The notes under the pieces were generated by a model. That model saw nothing but the letters and a program-made list of their open reading frames with translations, ran no database searches and was not told the DNA's origin. Positions 7,096 through 15,872 of a stretch of 64,000 nt of DNA are shown in pieces. The DNA lies in contig NZ_BAYA01000003.1 in NCBI RefSeq assembly GCF_000685015.1, positions 124,001 to 188,000 of the forward strand. Direction: 5' to 3'. Positions within the stretch are counted from its first letter, which is position 1. Each line of letters opens with the position of its first letter. Source of the DNA: Paraburkholderia bannensis NBRC 103871 (GTDB lineage Bacteria > Pseudomonadota > Gammaproteobacteria > Burkholderiales > Burkholderiaceae). Position numbers and translations under genes: made by a program.

Positions 7096-8046
7096 TCAAT
7101 GTTCGTTACTGGCTTTCGCCGCTTGCGGGCATGCTGGATCCTTGCCCCAATGGCCGTCGCAGACGCGCCAGCGGCACAGTTGATCCTCGAAGAAACCGCG
7201 TTCGCTGCACGCCTTGACCTGCTGGGCCAACGACGCGTTGGCGTCGGTCGCCCTGGCGGCCGTTTTCGAGCCATGCGTGCTGCCTTGCTTCGCGTCGGCA
7301 GGCTTGGTGCGCGCAACCAGCACGGCGAGCAGATCGGCGTCGGAATCGTCACGCTTGCCGTTGGCCGGCGCCTTTTTCGCCTTCGCTTGTGCGACGGCCG
7401 TCTTGCTTTCGTTCTTGTGCGCGTTCGCCTTTTCCTGCTTTTCCTGTTTCTCCTGCTTTGCTTCGGCGGCGCTCTTGTGCTTTGCCGTGCTCTTTTCAGG
7501 CGTCTGGGACTGCTGCACGGCCTTTGTTTGCGCAGCGGCGGCAAGAGGCGCAACCGTCGCGCTCGCGCCACTCGCGGCGCCGTCCGTGAGCGCACGCGAG
7601 AGACGATCGCTGTCACTGCCTTTGGCTGCATCGTCGTCGGCGACGATTGTGGCCGCTTGTGACGCGGAGGCTTCGTCAGGCGCGCTTTTCTGTGCGCTCG
7701 CAACGACCGCATGCGATGCGGCCACAGCCGAAGCCGCCACGACGGCAGGCACGCTGGCCGCTGTCGCCGCGACGCCCGACGTACTGGACGGCGTGCGCGA
7801 CATCCAGTGCCATGCACCGAATGCGCCCGCGCCAATCACGAGCAGCGCCACCAGGCCAGCGGCTTTGGAAGACCGCTGCGGCTTGCTGGCAGGTGATGCA
7901 GGCGGCACCACGCGCCCTTCGAGATTTGCGAGGATGCGGGAGCCATTCGGCGTGCTGCCGCTGGCAGGTGCGCCGGCCGGCTTGCCAGGGCCATCGGCAA
8001 GCAGACTGGGTGGAGCTTTGGGTCGGGAATTGTCCGGCACACTCAT
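7096..8046 (-). CDS. Membrane-anchored protein with disordered Ala/Lys linker and Cys-rich C-terminus
   Basis: 316 residues. Cytoplasmic N-terminus of about 60 residues (MSVPDNSRPKAPPSLLADG...), one membrane helix at about 63-83 (AAGLVALLVIGAGAFGAWHW), then a 180-residue low-complexity Ala/Ser/Lys/Glu stretch, and a conserved-looking end with four cysteines: CSERGFFEDQLCRWRVCDGHWGKDPACPQ. It is divergent from and 30 bp away from the TagX-like gene, so it may be a T6SS accessory (its place is similar to the gene called tagY in B. cenocepacia, recalled and not checked). No enzymatic motif. The function is not known. Confidence 0.75.
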   Translation of the reverse strand: MSVPDNSRPKAPPSLLADGPGKPAGAPASGSTPNGSRILANLEGRVVPPASPASKPQRSSKAAGLVALLVIGAGAFGAWHWMSRTPSSTSGVAATAASVPAVVAASAVAASHAVVASAQKSAPDEASASQAATIVADDDAAKGSDSDRLSRALTDGAASGASATVAPLAAAAQTKAVQQSQTPEKSTAKHKSAAEAKQEKQEKQEKANAHKNESKTAVAQAKAKKAPANGKRDDSDADLLAVLVARTKPADAKQGSTHGSKTAARATDANASLAQQVKACSERGFFEDQLCRWRVCDGHWGKDPACPQAAKASNEH

Positions 8047-8076
8047 TACTTTAGAGTCTCATTCGGATCGTGCACA

Positions 8077-9045
8077 TTGAATCGGGCCTGTTTCGCCGTA
8101 ATAATACGTGTCGGCCCGAGTTCGGGCAGGCCTGATTCTAAAATCAAGCATTACAAAAAACAATTGCCTCAGTTCACGGGGTCGCTTTTGGTTGCCATTG
8201 CACTCGTAGTCTATTTCGTCATTACCGTGCCGATAGCCGCAATTCTGCTGCTGCCGGGCGTGCGGGCGTCTTTTTTCGACGCCGTATTCAACCTGCATAA
8301 TGTGATCACGCGACGTATTTCCGCGAGTTCCATACATGCGCGAAAGCATATTTCTAAATCGGCAAAATATTCCCAATCGACAATGGTCGATATGCAAAAT
8401 TTGCTGATTAAGCGGCGCTTGCTGATTTTGTCCACGACAGGTATTCTTGCGACGCCGCCGCTGATCGCTATTGCGCTTCGCGGCCACCAGTTATTCCAAT
8501 ACGATGACACGCCTCGTGTGCCCGATGAAAAAATCGCGGCACTGCTCAATGGCGAGCAGCTTGTTCCACCGCCGCCATTGCCGCCCGAGGTGTTCGCCAC
8601 ACAGGAAGTCGAGCAGATTCGCCCGGCCCTGGTGGACGCGAGCCGCGACTGGAATCTGCTCGATGCAGATTTCCGTACGCGTCTGTTGCTCGTTTATAAA
8701 ATCATGCGCGAGCAATACGGTTACGAAATGGCTTTGCTGGAAGGTTATCGCAGCCCCGATCGGCAGGACCGGCTGGCAAGAATGGGCGGCAGCGTGACCA
8801 ATGCCGCGGCATTCCAGAGCTATCACCAATACGGTCTCGCGGCCGATAACGCATTCCTGCGCGACGGCAAGCTCGTCATTTCAGAAAAAGATCCGTGGGC
8901 CATGCGCGGCTATCAGTTATATGGGCAGGTTGCGGAACAAGTCGGCCTCACATGGGGCGGCCGATGGAAAATGATGGACCTCGGGCACGTCGAATATCAC
9001 AAGCCCGGATTCGTGCTGGGACGCAAACCGGCAAACGCAAAATGA
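8077..9045 (+). CDS. M15-family L,D-endopeptidase, TagX-like
   Basis: 322 residues from a TTG start; ATG codons at 8383 and 8392 are later alternatives. Residues about 36-60 and 112-132 are membrane helices. The C-terminal half is an M15/VanY-like zinc peptidase: EGYRSPDRQD, zinc motif SYHQYGLAAD (SxHxxGxAxD) and DLGHVEYH with catalytic Glu and third ligand His. TagX in Acinetobacter cuts peptidoglycan to let the T6SS assemble; location directly upstream of tssM supports this role. The long open frame and hydrophobic N-terminus favour the TTG start, but base composition is AT-richer (8150-8460) than neighbours. Confidence 0.85.
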   Translation: MNRACFAVIIRVGPSSGRPDSKIKHYKKQLPQFTGSLLVAIALVVYFVITVPIAAILLLPGVRASFFDAVFNLHNVITRRISASSIHARKHISKSAKYSQSTMVDMQNLLIKRRLLILSTTGILATPPLIAIALRGHQLFQYDDTPRVPDEKIAALLNGEQLVPPPPLPPEVFATQEVEQIRPALVDASRDWNLLDADFRTRLLLVYKIMREQYGYEMALLEGYRSPDRQDRLARMGGSVTNAAAFQSYHQYGLAADNAFLRDGKLVISEKDPWAMRGYQLYGQVAEQVGLTWGGRWKMMDLGHVEYHKPGFVLGRKPANAK

Positions 9046-9378
9046 CATGCGCATGTAACCGGCAGCCGATAAGCATGCATGCGTATATGCAGATTGGGCC
9101 GAAGCAAGACGCAAAGCGGACAATAAAGAGGATGGATATGGGGCGTTCTTTCATTGCTTTGAGCGACATGCTGAGGAAACTCCGCCATTCGTATCATTTG
9201 CGCCATTCGCACCATTCCTTCCCTGGCCTCTCACGTTTTTCACCTCGCCAGCCGGTCATGTACAGCACATGACCGGCTGCACGCGCGCGCCCTGCCCGCC
9301 GCGTGTCTCGCCACCTGGCCACATCGTCACGCATGAATCACCAGAACAGCACTCAAAGCATCAGGACCTGACCGGCAT
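9046..9378. other. Intergenic region tagX-like to tssM
   Basis: 333 bp with no convincing gene. It contains a strong hairpin at 9249-9279 and short CCATTCGxxTCATTTGC-like repeats near 9183-9212. Confidence 0.5.
9249..9279. repeat. 13-bp perfect inverted repeat upstream of tssM
   Basis: CAGCCGGTCATGT (9249-9261), loop ACAGC, ACATGACCGGCTG (9267-9279). There is no T-run on either side, so it is either a weak terminator after the tagX-like gene, an RNA attenuator in the tssM leader, or a protein site. Confidence 0.7.
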
Positions 9379-12300
9379 ATGCAACGCTTCCTCAACGTGT
9401 TGACTCATAAGCGCACGCTTTCCATCATCGGCTTCATTGCGCTGGCAGCCGTGCTCTATATCGCGGCCGACACGCTGCAAATCGGGCTCGTCTGGGTCGC
9501 GGTCGTGCTCGGCGTGCTGATCGGGCTCTGGCTGATCGTCTGGATCGTGCGCCGCATTCGCGTGCGCCGCGCCAACAGAAAACTGGGCGACATGCTGGAA
9601 CAGCAGGCCCAGGTCGAGGCGCCCGCCGCCGCAGCAGCACACGGCACCCAGGCCGAGCTCGACGCGCTGCGCACGCGCCTGACCGATGCAGTCAAGACCA
9701 TCAAGACCTCGAAGATCGGCCAGCTTTCCGGCGGCTCGGCGCTCTACGAACTGCCGTGGTACATCGTCATCGGCAATCCGGCTGCGGGCAAAAGCAGCGC
9801 GGTGATCAATTCCGGCCTGCAATTTCCTTTCGCCGATAAAAAAGAAGCCATCGTGCATGGCATCGGCGGCACGCGTAATTGCGACTGGTTCTTCACGACT
9901 GAAGGCATCCTGCTCGACACCGCCGGGCGCTATTCGATTCACGAGGAAGATCGCGGCGAATGGCTCGGCTTTCTCGGCCTGCTCAAGCGCTATCGTCCGA
10001 AGGCGCCGATCAACGGCATCATCGTGACCGCGAGCATTGCGGAGCTCACCGGCAATCGCCCCGAATTCGCCATCAATCTCGCGAAGAACCTGCGCCAGCG
10101 CGTGCAGGAACTCACCGAAAAACTCGAAGTATTCGCGCCCGTCTACGTGATGTTCACGAAGGTCGACCTGATCACGGGCTTTACCGAATTCTTCAGCGCC
10201 AACGACCGCCACGAATACGACCGCGTCTGGGGCGCGACCCTGCCCTACGAACCCGATGAAAAGCGCGATGTCGTCGCGCAATTCGACGAGCGTTTCGAGG
10301 AACTGTACGAAGGCCTCAAGGAAATCAGCATTGCGCAAATGTCGATCAGCCGCGGCAACGCGCTGACGCCTGGCCAGTTGAGCTTCCCGCTCGAATTCTC
10401 GACCATCAAGCCGGCGCTGCGCGCGTTCCTCGCCACGCTGTTCGAGAACAACCCGTTCCAGTACAAGCCGATTTTCCGTGGCTTCTACTTCACGAGCGCG
10501 CTCCAGGAAGGCGAAACCAACAGCGCCGCCGCGCAGCGCATCGCCAACCGTTTTGCCCTGTCCGCCGAAGGCCTGCCCAAGGCGCAACCCGCGTTTTCCA
10601 AGAACGGTTTCTTCCTGAAAGACCTGTTTTCCAAGGTGATTTTCGCGGACAAGCAGACCGTGCGTCAGTTCGCGAGCCCGGCCAAGACGCGTCTGCGCTA
10701 CGCGACGTTCTTCGGCGTGGTGGCGGCGCTCGCGCTCGCGCTGGGCGGCTGGACATGGTCGGCCGTCAATAACCAGCAGCTGGTGGCGAACGTCCAGGCC
10801 GATCTCGACAACGTCCAGCGTCTGCAGCAGAACCGCAACGACCTGCAATCGCGCCTGCAGGCGATGGACATTCTGGAAGACCGTATCGATCAGCTCGAAC
10901 AGTTCCGCCGCGACAAGCCGCTCGCGGTGTCGCTCGGCCTGTATCAGGGCGATCGCGTCGAACAGCATCTGCTTGAGGAGTACTACAACGGCGTGCGCCA
11001 GATCATGCTCACGCCGGTCTCGCAGAATCTCGCATCGTTCCTCAAGGACGTCGACGCACATCCCGACCAGCTCGCGCCGATGACGCACACGCCCGATTCG
11101 GGCGCCGTGCCGGTTTCCGCACACGCGGCCATGGCGAACACGAGCCAGGGCGGCCTGTATAGCGACGCCTCCCCTTCCAGCGTGGAAGACGCTTACAACG
11201 CGCTCAAGACGTACCTGATGCTGTCGGACAAGCGCCACGTCGAGACCGCTCACCTCACTGACCAGATCGCCCGCTTCTGGCGCGGCTGGCTCGAACAGAA
11301 TCGCGGCAACATGCCTCGCGACGAGATGATCCGCAGCGCCGAGCGCATGATCACGTTCTACCTCGCGCGCGTGAACGACGACGACTGGCCGATGGTCGAC
11401 GCGAACCTCTCGCTCATCGACCAGACGCGCGAAAACCTGCGTCATGTGGTGCGCGGCATGCCGGCTCGCCAGCGCGTGTATGAAGAGATCAAGGCGCGCG
11501 CCTCCACGCGTTTCGCGCCGATGACGGTTGCACGTATCGTCGGCGACGGCAATACGGCGCTGGTCGCGGGCAGCTACGCGATCCCCGGCACCTTCACGCG
11601 CGAAGCGTGGTTCCAGTACGTGCAGCCCGCGATCCGCGATGCGGCGACCAAGGAGCTTCAGGCGAAGGACTGGGTGCTCAACACCTCGGCGTCCGACGAC
11701 CTCACGCTCGAAGGCAGCCCGGAGCAGATCCAGAAGACGCTCGTGGGCATGTACAAGGCCGAATACGCGCAGCACTGGCAGAAGTTCATGCAGGGCATCG
11801 CCGTGCAGGATTTCGGCAGCTTCGGCCAGGCCGTCGATGCGATGAACCGCCTGGGCGACCCGCAGGATTCGCCGATCCGCAAGATCCTCGAAACCGCGTA
11901 CGACCAGACGTCGTGGGATAACCCGTCGCTCGTCAACACCACCATCAAGCAGGCGCAAAGCGGCATCAAGGGCTGGTTCAAAAACCTGTTCTCGCGCGCG
12001 ACCAGCGGCAAGATGGAAGCGAACATCGACATCAACGGCAATCCGGTCGAGATCCCGATGGGCCCGGTCGGCCAGGCGTTTGCGGGCCTCGGCCGCATCG
12101 TCGTCACGCACGACAACGGCTCGATGCTCAAGGGCTACATGGATTCGCTCTCGAAGGTGCGCACGCGCTTCAACACCATCAAGAACCAGGGCGATCCGGG
12201 CCCGGGCGCGCGTCAGTTGATGCAGCAGACGCTCGACGGCAACGGCTCGGAACTCTCGGATTCGCTGAAGTTCGTCGATGAGCAGATGCTCACGGGCCTG

Positions 12301-13272
12301 ACCGACGATCAGCGCAAGGCGCTGCGTCCCCTGCTCGTGCGTCCGCTCATGCAGGCCTACGCCGTGGTGATCCAGCCGGCCAGCGTCGAAGTGAACAAGG
12401 TGTGGAACGCGCAGGTGTACCAGCCGTTCCAGGCGTCGCTCGCCAGCAAGTACCCGTTCGCGGGCACGGCCAAGGTCGAAGCCGGCGCGAGCGAAATCGC
12501 GGGCATGTTCGGCCCCGATGGCGCGATCTCGAAGTTCGTGAGCACCACGCTCGGGCCGCTCGCGGTTCGCCGCGGCGACACGCTCACCGCCCGCACCTGG
12601 GGCGACATGGGCCTCGCGCTCACGCCGGACTTCACGGGTGGCTTTGCGCGCTGGGTCGCACCGCTCGCGGGCGGCGCAGCAGGCGCAAGCGGCGGCTCGA
12701 CCGAGCCGCAGACCGTGTTCCAGATCCTGCCGCAGCCTTCGAGCGGCACGACCGAATACACGATCGCGATCGACGGCCAGCAGCTGCGCTACCGCAACAC
12801 GCCGCCGCAGTGGACGAACTTCGTGTGGCCGAACCCGAACGGCTCGCCTGGCGCGACGCTGTCGGCGACCACCTTCGACGGCCGCACGATCCAGCTCGTC
12901 AACGAGCCGGGCCGCTACGGTCTGGAGAAGCTGATCAATTCGGCGCAACGCAGCCGCCGTCCGGACGGCACCTTCGACCTGACGTGGACGCAAGGCAGCG
13001 TATCGGTGTCGATGAGCATGCGCATCATCAGCACCTCGCAGCCCACGGCGTCGAGCGGCGATGCGCCGCAACAGCAGGGCCTGAAGGGCGTGCAGCTGCC
13101 GTCGTCGATCGCCGGCGTCGGCGCGGGGGGTGGTGCACAAGGGGCACAAAGCGCCCAGAACACGTCGGGCGCCAGCGCGAGTGTCGACGCGCAGGCCGCC
13201 ACGAGCGCGCCGCAAGCCACGGCGCCCGCAACCGTTGCAGGCTCAACCAACTCGCAGGGAGTTGCGCAATGA
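9379..13272 (+). CDS. tssM: T6SS membrane complex protein TssM (IcmF)
   Basis: 1297 residues, full length. TssM spans the inner membrane and links TssL to the outer-membrane lipoprotein TssJ. Seen: two N-terminal helices (about 13-31, 36-56), cytoplasmic NTPase domain with Walker A GNPAAGKSSAV (about 132-142) and DTAGRYSIHEED (about 180), third helix at about 440-462, then a large periplasmic part. The C-terminus ends in a Gln/Gly/Ala-rich tail after the conserved beta domain. The stop overlaps the tagF start (ATGA). Walker A is intact, unlike in some TssM proteins. Confidence 0.98.
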   Translation: MQRFLNVLTHKRTLSIIGFIALAAVLYIAADTLQIGLVWVAVVLGVLIGLWLIVWIVRRIRVRRANRKLGDMLEQQAQVEAPAAAAAHGTQAELDALRTRLTDAVKTIKTSKIGQLSGGSALYELPWYIVIGNPAAGKSSAVINSGLQFPFADKKEAIVHGIGGTRNCDWFFTTEGILLDTAGRYSIHEEDRGEWLGFLGLLKRYRPKAPINGIIVTASIAELTGNRPEFAINLAKNLRQRVQELTEKLEVFAPVYVMFTKVDLITGFTEFFSANDRHEYDRVWGATLPYEPDEKRDVVAQFDERFEELYEGLKEISIAQMSISRGNALTPGQLSFPLEFSTIKPALRAFLATLFENNPFQYKPIFRGFYFTSALQEGETNSAAAQRIANRFALSAEGLPKAQPAFSKNGFFLKDLFSKVIFADKQTVRQFASPAKTRLRYATFFGVVAALALALGGWTWSAVNNQQLVANVQADLDNVQRLQQNRNDLQSRLQAMDILEDRIDQLEQFRRDKPLAVSLGLYQGDRVEQHLLEEYYNGVRQIMLTPVSQNLASFLKDVDAHPDQLAPMTHTPDSGAVPVSAHAAMANTSQGGLYSDASPSSVEDAYNALKTYLMLSDKRHVETAHLTDQIARFWRGWLEQNRGNMPRDEMIRSAERMITFYLARVNDDDWPMVDANLSLIDQTRENLRHVVRGMPARQRVYEEIKARASTRFAPMTVARIVGDGNTALVAGSYAIPGTFTREAWFQYVQPAIRDAATKELQAKDWVLNTSASDDLTLEGSPEQIQKTLVGMYKAEYAQHWQKFMQGIAVQDFGSFGQAVDAMNRLGDPQDSPIRKILETAYDQTSWDNPSLVNTTIKQAQSGIKGWFKNLFSRATSGKMEANIDINGNPVEIPMGPVGQAFAGLGRIVVTHDNGSMLKGYMDSLSKVRTRFNTIKNQGDPGPGARQLMQQTLDGNGSELSDSLKFVDEQMLTGLTDDQRKALRPLLVRPLMQAYAVVIQPASVEVNKVWNAQVYQPFQASLASKYPFAGTAKVEAGASEIAGMFGPDGAISKFVSTTLGPLAVRRGDTLTARTWGDMGLALTPDFTGGFARWVAPLAGGAAGASGGSTEPQTVFQILPQPSSGTTEYTIAIDGQQLRYRNTPPQWTNFVWPNPNGSPGATLSATTFDGRTIQLVNEPGRYGLEKLINSAQRSRRPDGTFDLTWTQGSVSVSMSMRIISTSQPTASSGDAPQQQGLKGVQLPSSIAGVGAGGGAQGAQSAQNTSGASASVDAQAATSAPQATAPATVAGSTNSQGVAQ

Positions 13273-14279
13273 CGCAAACCGTTCAGGCGCAGATCGCCTA
13301 CTTCGGCAAAATTCCGTCGCGCGGCGACTTCGTGAAGAGCGCGCACAATCCGCAGTTGCTCCAGACGCTGGACAACTGGATCGCCGAAGCGATGAACATG
13401 CTCACCGACGATCCGCGCTGGAAGATCGTCTACGAAGAAGCGCAGCCGATGCACTTTGCGTTCCTCGGCTCGCAAAGCCGCCTGGCGATCGCGGGCCATA
13501 TGGTCGCGAGCCACGACCAGTCGTCGCGGCGCTTCCCGTTCCTCGCGGCCACCGCGCTGGAAGTCGAGCAGCCGCTCGCGTTTCTCGCGCGCAGCCCGCT
13601 GGCTTTCGCACGCCTCTGGTCGCGCGTGTCCTCGCAGATGCAGCCGCTGCTGGGCACGAGCGAGCCCGCAGGCGCGTTGCAGGCGCTCGGCGAAACCTAT
13701 GTGCCGGTCGACGTGGGCGGCTCGGGCAATCCGCACGACGGCACCTTCGCGGATTTCATCGAGCACCAGACGCTCTCGGGCCTCGAACAGATGCTGCTGA
13801 ACAGCGGCCATCCGGTGCGCCTCAAAGGCGCGATGCTCGCGCTCGGCTCGCTGCTGCGCCCGGTGATGCAAAGCGGCACCGCGCATCTCGAACGCGGTCT
13901 CACGCTGCCGCTGCCGACCGATCCGTTCTATCGCAGCCTGGTGGGCGCGTTCTGGCTCGAACTGATCGCACCGTTCGTATCGAAGGCCGATTTCGAACTG
14001 GCGATTTTTCTCGGCACCATCGCGCAGCGCGAGCGGCTCATCATCGGCTTTAACGGCGCGTCCGCGAAGACCCTGCATAGCGTGGTCGATCCGCAAACCT
14101 ATTCAGCACACAACATCGATATCGACGATCCCGAGTGGGTCGACGATCATGCACAAAGCGACCATGGCATCAGCAAACTCGTCAGCTACCTCGATCAACC
14201 GCAACTCTCGCTGCGCGTCGCCATCGACACGTTCCGCGAAGTGTTCATCGGGGAGCCGGTCAATGGCCGCCGCGGCTAA
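13269..14279 (+). CDS. tagF: T6SS accessory protein TagF (ImpM family)
   Basis: 336 residues beginning MTQTVQAQIAYFGKIPSRGDFVKS, diagnostic for TagF (SciT/ImpM). TagF is a post-translational regulator of T6SS; in Pseudomonas aeruginosa it represses firing, and in Agrobacterium it is fused to PppA. Here it is unfused, and no ppkA, pppA or fha gene is present in the window. The start overlaps the tssM stop by 4 bp; the C-terminus overlaps the next gene by 17 bp. Confidence 0.95.
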   Translation: MTQTVQAQIAYFGKIPSRGDFVKSAHNPQLLQTLDNWIAEAMNMLTDDPRWKIVYEEAQPMHFAFLGSQSRLAIAGHMVASHDQSSRRFPFLAATALEVEQPLAFLARSPLAFARLWSRVSSQMQPLLGTSEPAGALQALGETYVPVDVGGSGNPHDGTFADFIEHQTLSGLEQMLLNSGHPVRLKGAMLALGSLLRPVMQSGTAHLERGLTLPLPTDPFYRSLVGAFWLELIAPFVSKADFELAIFLGTIAQRERLIIGFNGASAKTLHSVVDPQTYSAHNIDIDDPEWVDDHAQSDHGISKLVSYLDQPQLSLRVAIDTFREVFIGEPVNGRRG

Positions 14280-15231
14280 ACGCAGCGGCCTGGCCGCAGC
14301 GGCGGCGCTGACTTTCGGCGCGTTCGCCTCGTTCTCGACCGTGGCATGGGCCGATGACGCCAGCCCCGCGCGTGTCTCGCCCATCGGCTCGAACGGCGTG
14401 ACGGTCAGCGGGACGATTCCGCCCGCCTCGGGCGCTGGCGCTGCCGGGAACGCGGGCATGCAAGCCAACGCCGCCGCGCCGTCGGCCTCCGCCCCGCGCA
14501 GCACCGCGACCTCGACGCCCGCACCGGTCGACGCGACGCCGGGTCAGGTCGTAGCCGGCGGCAAGGTGCCCGACGAAGCGACCCACGCGGCCGTGCTGCA
14601 ACGTCTGCGCGACACCTATGGCGCAGGCAACGTGGTCGACCAGATCGAAGTGGGCGACGTGGCGACGCCGCCCAACTGGTCGTCGAACGTGCAGAAGCTG
14701 ATTGGCGCGCAACTCAAGCAGATCCACAAAGGACAACTGAAGATCGACGGCACGCAGATCGACGTGCGTGGTGAAGTGGGCAATGAAGCGCAACGCCAGC
14801 AGATCGCCAGCGACATGGCGAACGCGCTGAACCCCACCTACACGATCCGCAATGGCCTGCGCGTGAGCGCGTCCGAGCAGGGCCTGCTCGACCAGACGCT
14901 GGCGAACCGCACGATCGAATTCGAAACGGGTAGCGCCACGCTCGCCCCCGAAGGCCGCGCGATTCTCGACCAGATGGCTGCCGTGCTTGCGAAGATGAAC
15001 ACGCGCACGGTGGAAATCATCGGCCACACCGACAATTCGGGTAACCGTAATTCGAATATCGCGCTGAGCCAGGCGCGTGCGGACGCGGTGAAGGGTTATC
15101 TCGTTGCCAAGGGGATTTCGCCGCAGCAACTGACGACCAACGGCGTCGGCCCGGATCAGCCGGTCGCGTCGAACGACACCACGGACGGACGCGCGCGCAA
15201 TCGGCGCATTGAATTCCGCGCGGGTCTTTGA
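14263..15231 (+). CDS. OmpA-domain peptidoglycan-binding protein, TagN-like
   Basis: 322 residues. Signal peptide about 1-30 (AKRSGLAAAAALTFGAFASFSTVAWA), Ala/Pro-rich linker, a BON-like middle segment (about 110-205), and an OmpA-like domain (about 210-322) with IEFETGSATLAPEGRAIL, IIGHTDNSGN and NRRIEF that binds meso-diaminopimelate. The TssL here lacks such a domain, so this protein probably anchors the T6SS trans-envelope complex to the wall. Start MAAAAKRS chosen for the signal peptide; 17-bp overlap with tagF. Last gene of the rightward operon, followed by a terminator. TagN is the name I recall from B. cenocepacia. Confidence 0.9.
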   Translation: MAAAAKRSGLAAAAALTFGAFASFSTVAWADDASPARVSPIGSNGVTVSGTIPPASGAGAAGNAGMQANAAAPSASAPRSTATSTPAPVDATPGQVVAGGKVPDEATHAAVLQRLRDTYGAGNVVDQIEVGDVATPPNWSSNVQKLIGAQLKQIHKGQLKIDGTQIDVRGEVGNEAQRQQIASDMANALNPTYTIRNGLRVSASEQGLLDQTLANRTIEFETGSATLAPEGRAILDQMAAVLAKMNTRTVEIIGHTDNSGNRNSNIALSQARADAVKGYLVAKGISPQQLTTNGVGPDQPVASNDTTDGRARNRRIEFRAGL

Positions 15232-15248
15232 ATTCACGCGGCGTAAAA

Positions 15249-15276
15249 AAAGCCCAGGGCTCAATCCCTGGGCTTT
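15249..15276. terminator. Bidirectional terminator between converging T6SS operons
   Basis: AAAGCCCAGGG (15249-15259), loop CTCAAT, CCCTGGGCTTT (15266-15276), then GTTTTTTTTT. It is flanked by a poly-A run on the left, so it works on both strands. Confidence 0.9.
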
Positions 15277-15312
15277 GTTTTTTTTGGGCGCCTGGCGTTC
15301 TCTCGTGCCCCG

Positions 15313-15852
15313 TCAAATTGCCTGAAACACCATCACGACCCGATGTCCGAGAACCTCGCCAATTGCATCGGCAAGCTTTTGCTCGACCCCAAAACCATCG
15401 AAAGCGAATCCCAGATTGCCGAATCCCCATTCCATCTCGGAGAACCGCCAATCGGTAATGCTTGATGATTTTTCGCAGGCTGGACACGCGAGGCGATCAT
15501 CCCGTTCTTCGTACCATCCTCCCACCGCCTCGCTCCAATCGACGTCATCAGGATCGTGGACTGTCTGGCATTGAGGGCATTCCAGCCCCTGAATGCCATT
15601 GCCTCCGGCATGAAATACCTGGCGCTCAATCTCCGCCCTGACGCCACACCGGTTGAATTGATCCAGCCATTCAACCCAGTCTTTTGCATTGGCTCCCGCG
15701 CAATGTGTCGCCGGAGAAAAGGCGACTTCCGCGTCCGCTGAAGGAGCAGCGATTCCCTGCTCTTCCAACCATTGCATGACCCTGGCTGCGAGCTCGGGTG
15801 CCTCTTCCAGAGTAGCGTCGCGGTCGACGATATAGATAGGATGATCGCTCAC
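15313..15852 (-). CDS. Uncharacterised Cys4 (zinc-ribbon-like) protein at the end of the tssA operon
   Basis: 179 residues from a GTG start (VSDHPIYIVDRDATLEEAPELAARVMQWLEEQGI), 20 bp after the tssA stop. Two CxxC pairs, ECPQCQ and ACPACE, 34 residues apart, suggest a zinc ribbon; the end is WGFGNLGFAFDGFG...LGHRVVMVFQAI. No signal peptide or membrane segment. Base composition is lower in GC than its T6SS neighbours. It is not a known core or accessory T6SS protein. It could be a passenger, an immunity-like or adaptor protein; I recall unannotated relatives in pseudomonads not tied to T6SS. The function is unknown. Confidence 0.75.
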   Translation of the reverse strand: MSDHPIYIVDRDATLEEAPELAARVMQWLEEQGIAAPSADAEVAFSPATHCAGANAKDWVEWLDQFNRCGVRAEIERQVFHAGGNGIQGLECPQCQTVHDPDDVDWSEAVGGWYEERDDRLACPACEKSSSITDWRFSEMEWGFGNLGFAFDGFGVEQKLADAIGEVLGHRVVMVFQAI

Positions 15853-15872
15853 GGAGTTTTGTCGCCTTCGGT

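Noticed and set aside
9361..13215. 1284-residue open frame antisense to tssM
   Set aside because: Mirror frame caused by high GC at third positions. Its translation is Arg/His/Glu-rich without any family motif, while tssM on the other strand is full length and clear.
12402..13268. Extended frame upstream of tagF inside tssM
   Set aside because: The frame stays open before the tagF ATG only by chance; TagF homologues begin at MTQTVQAQIAYFGKIP.
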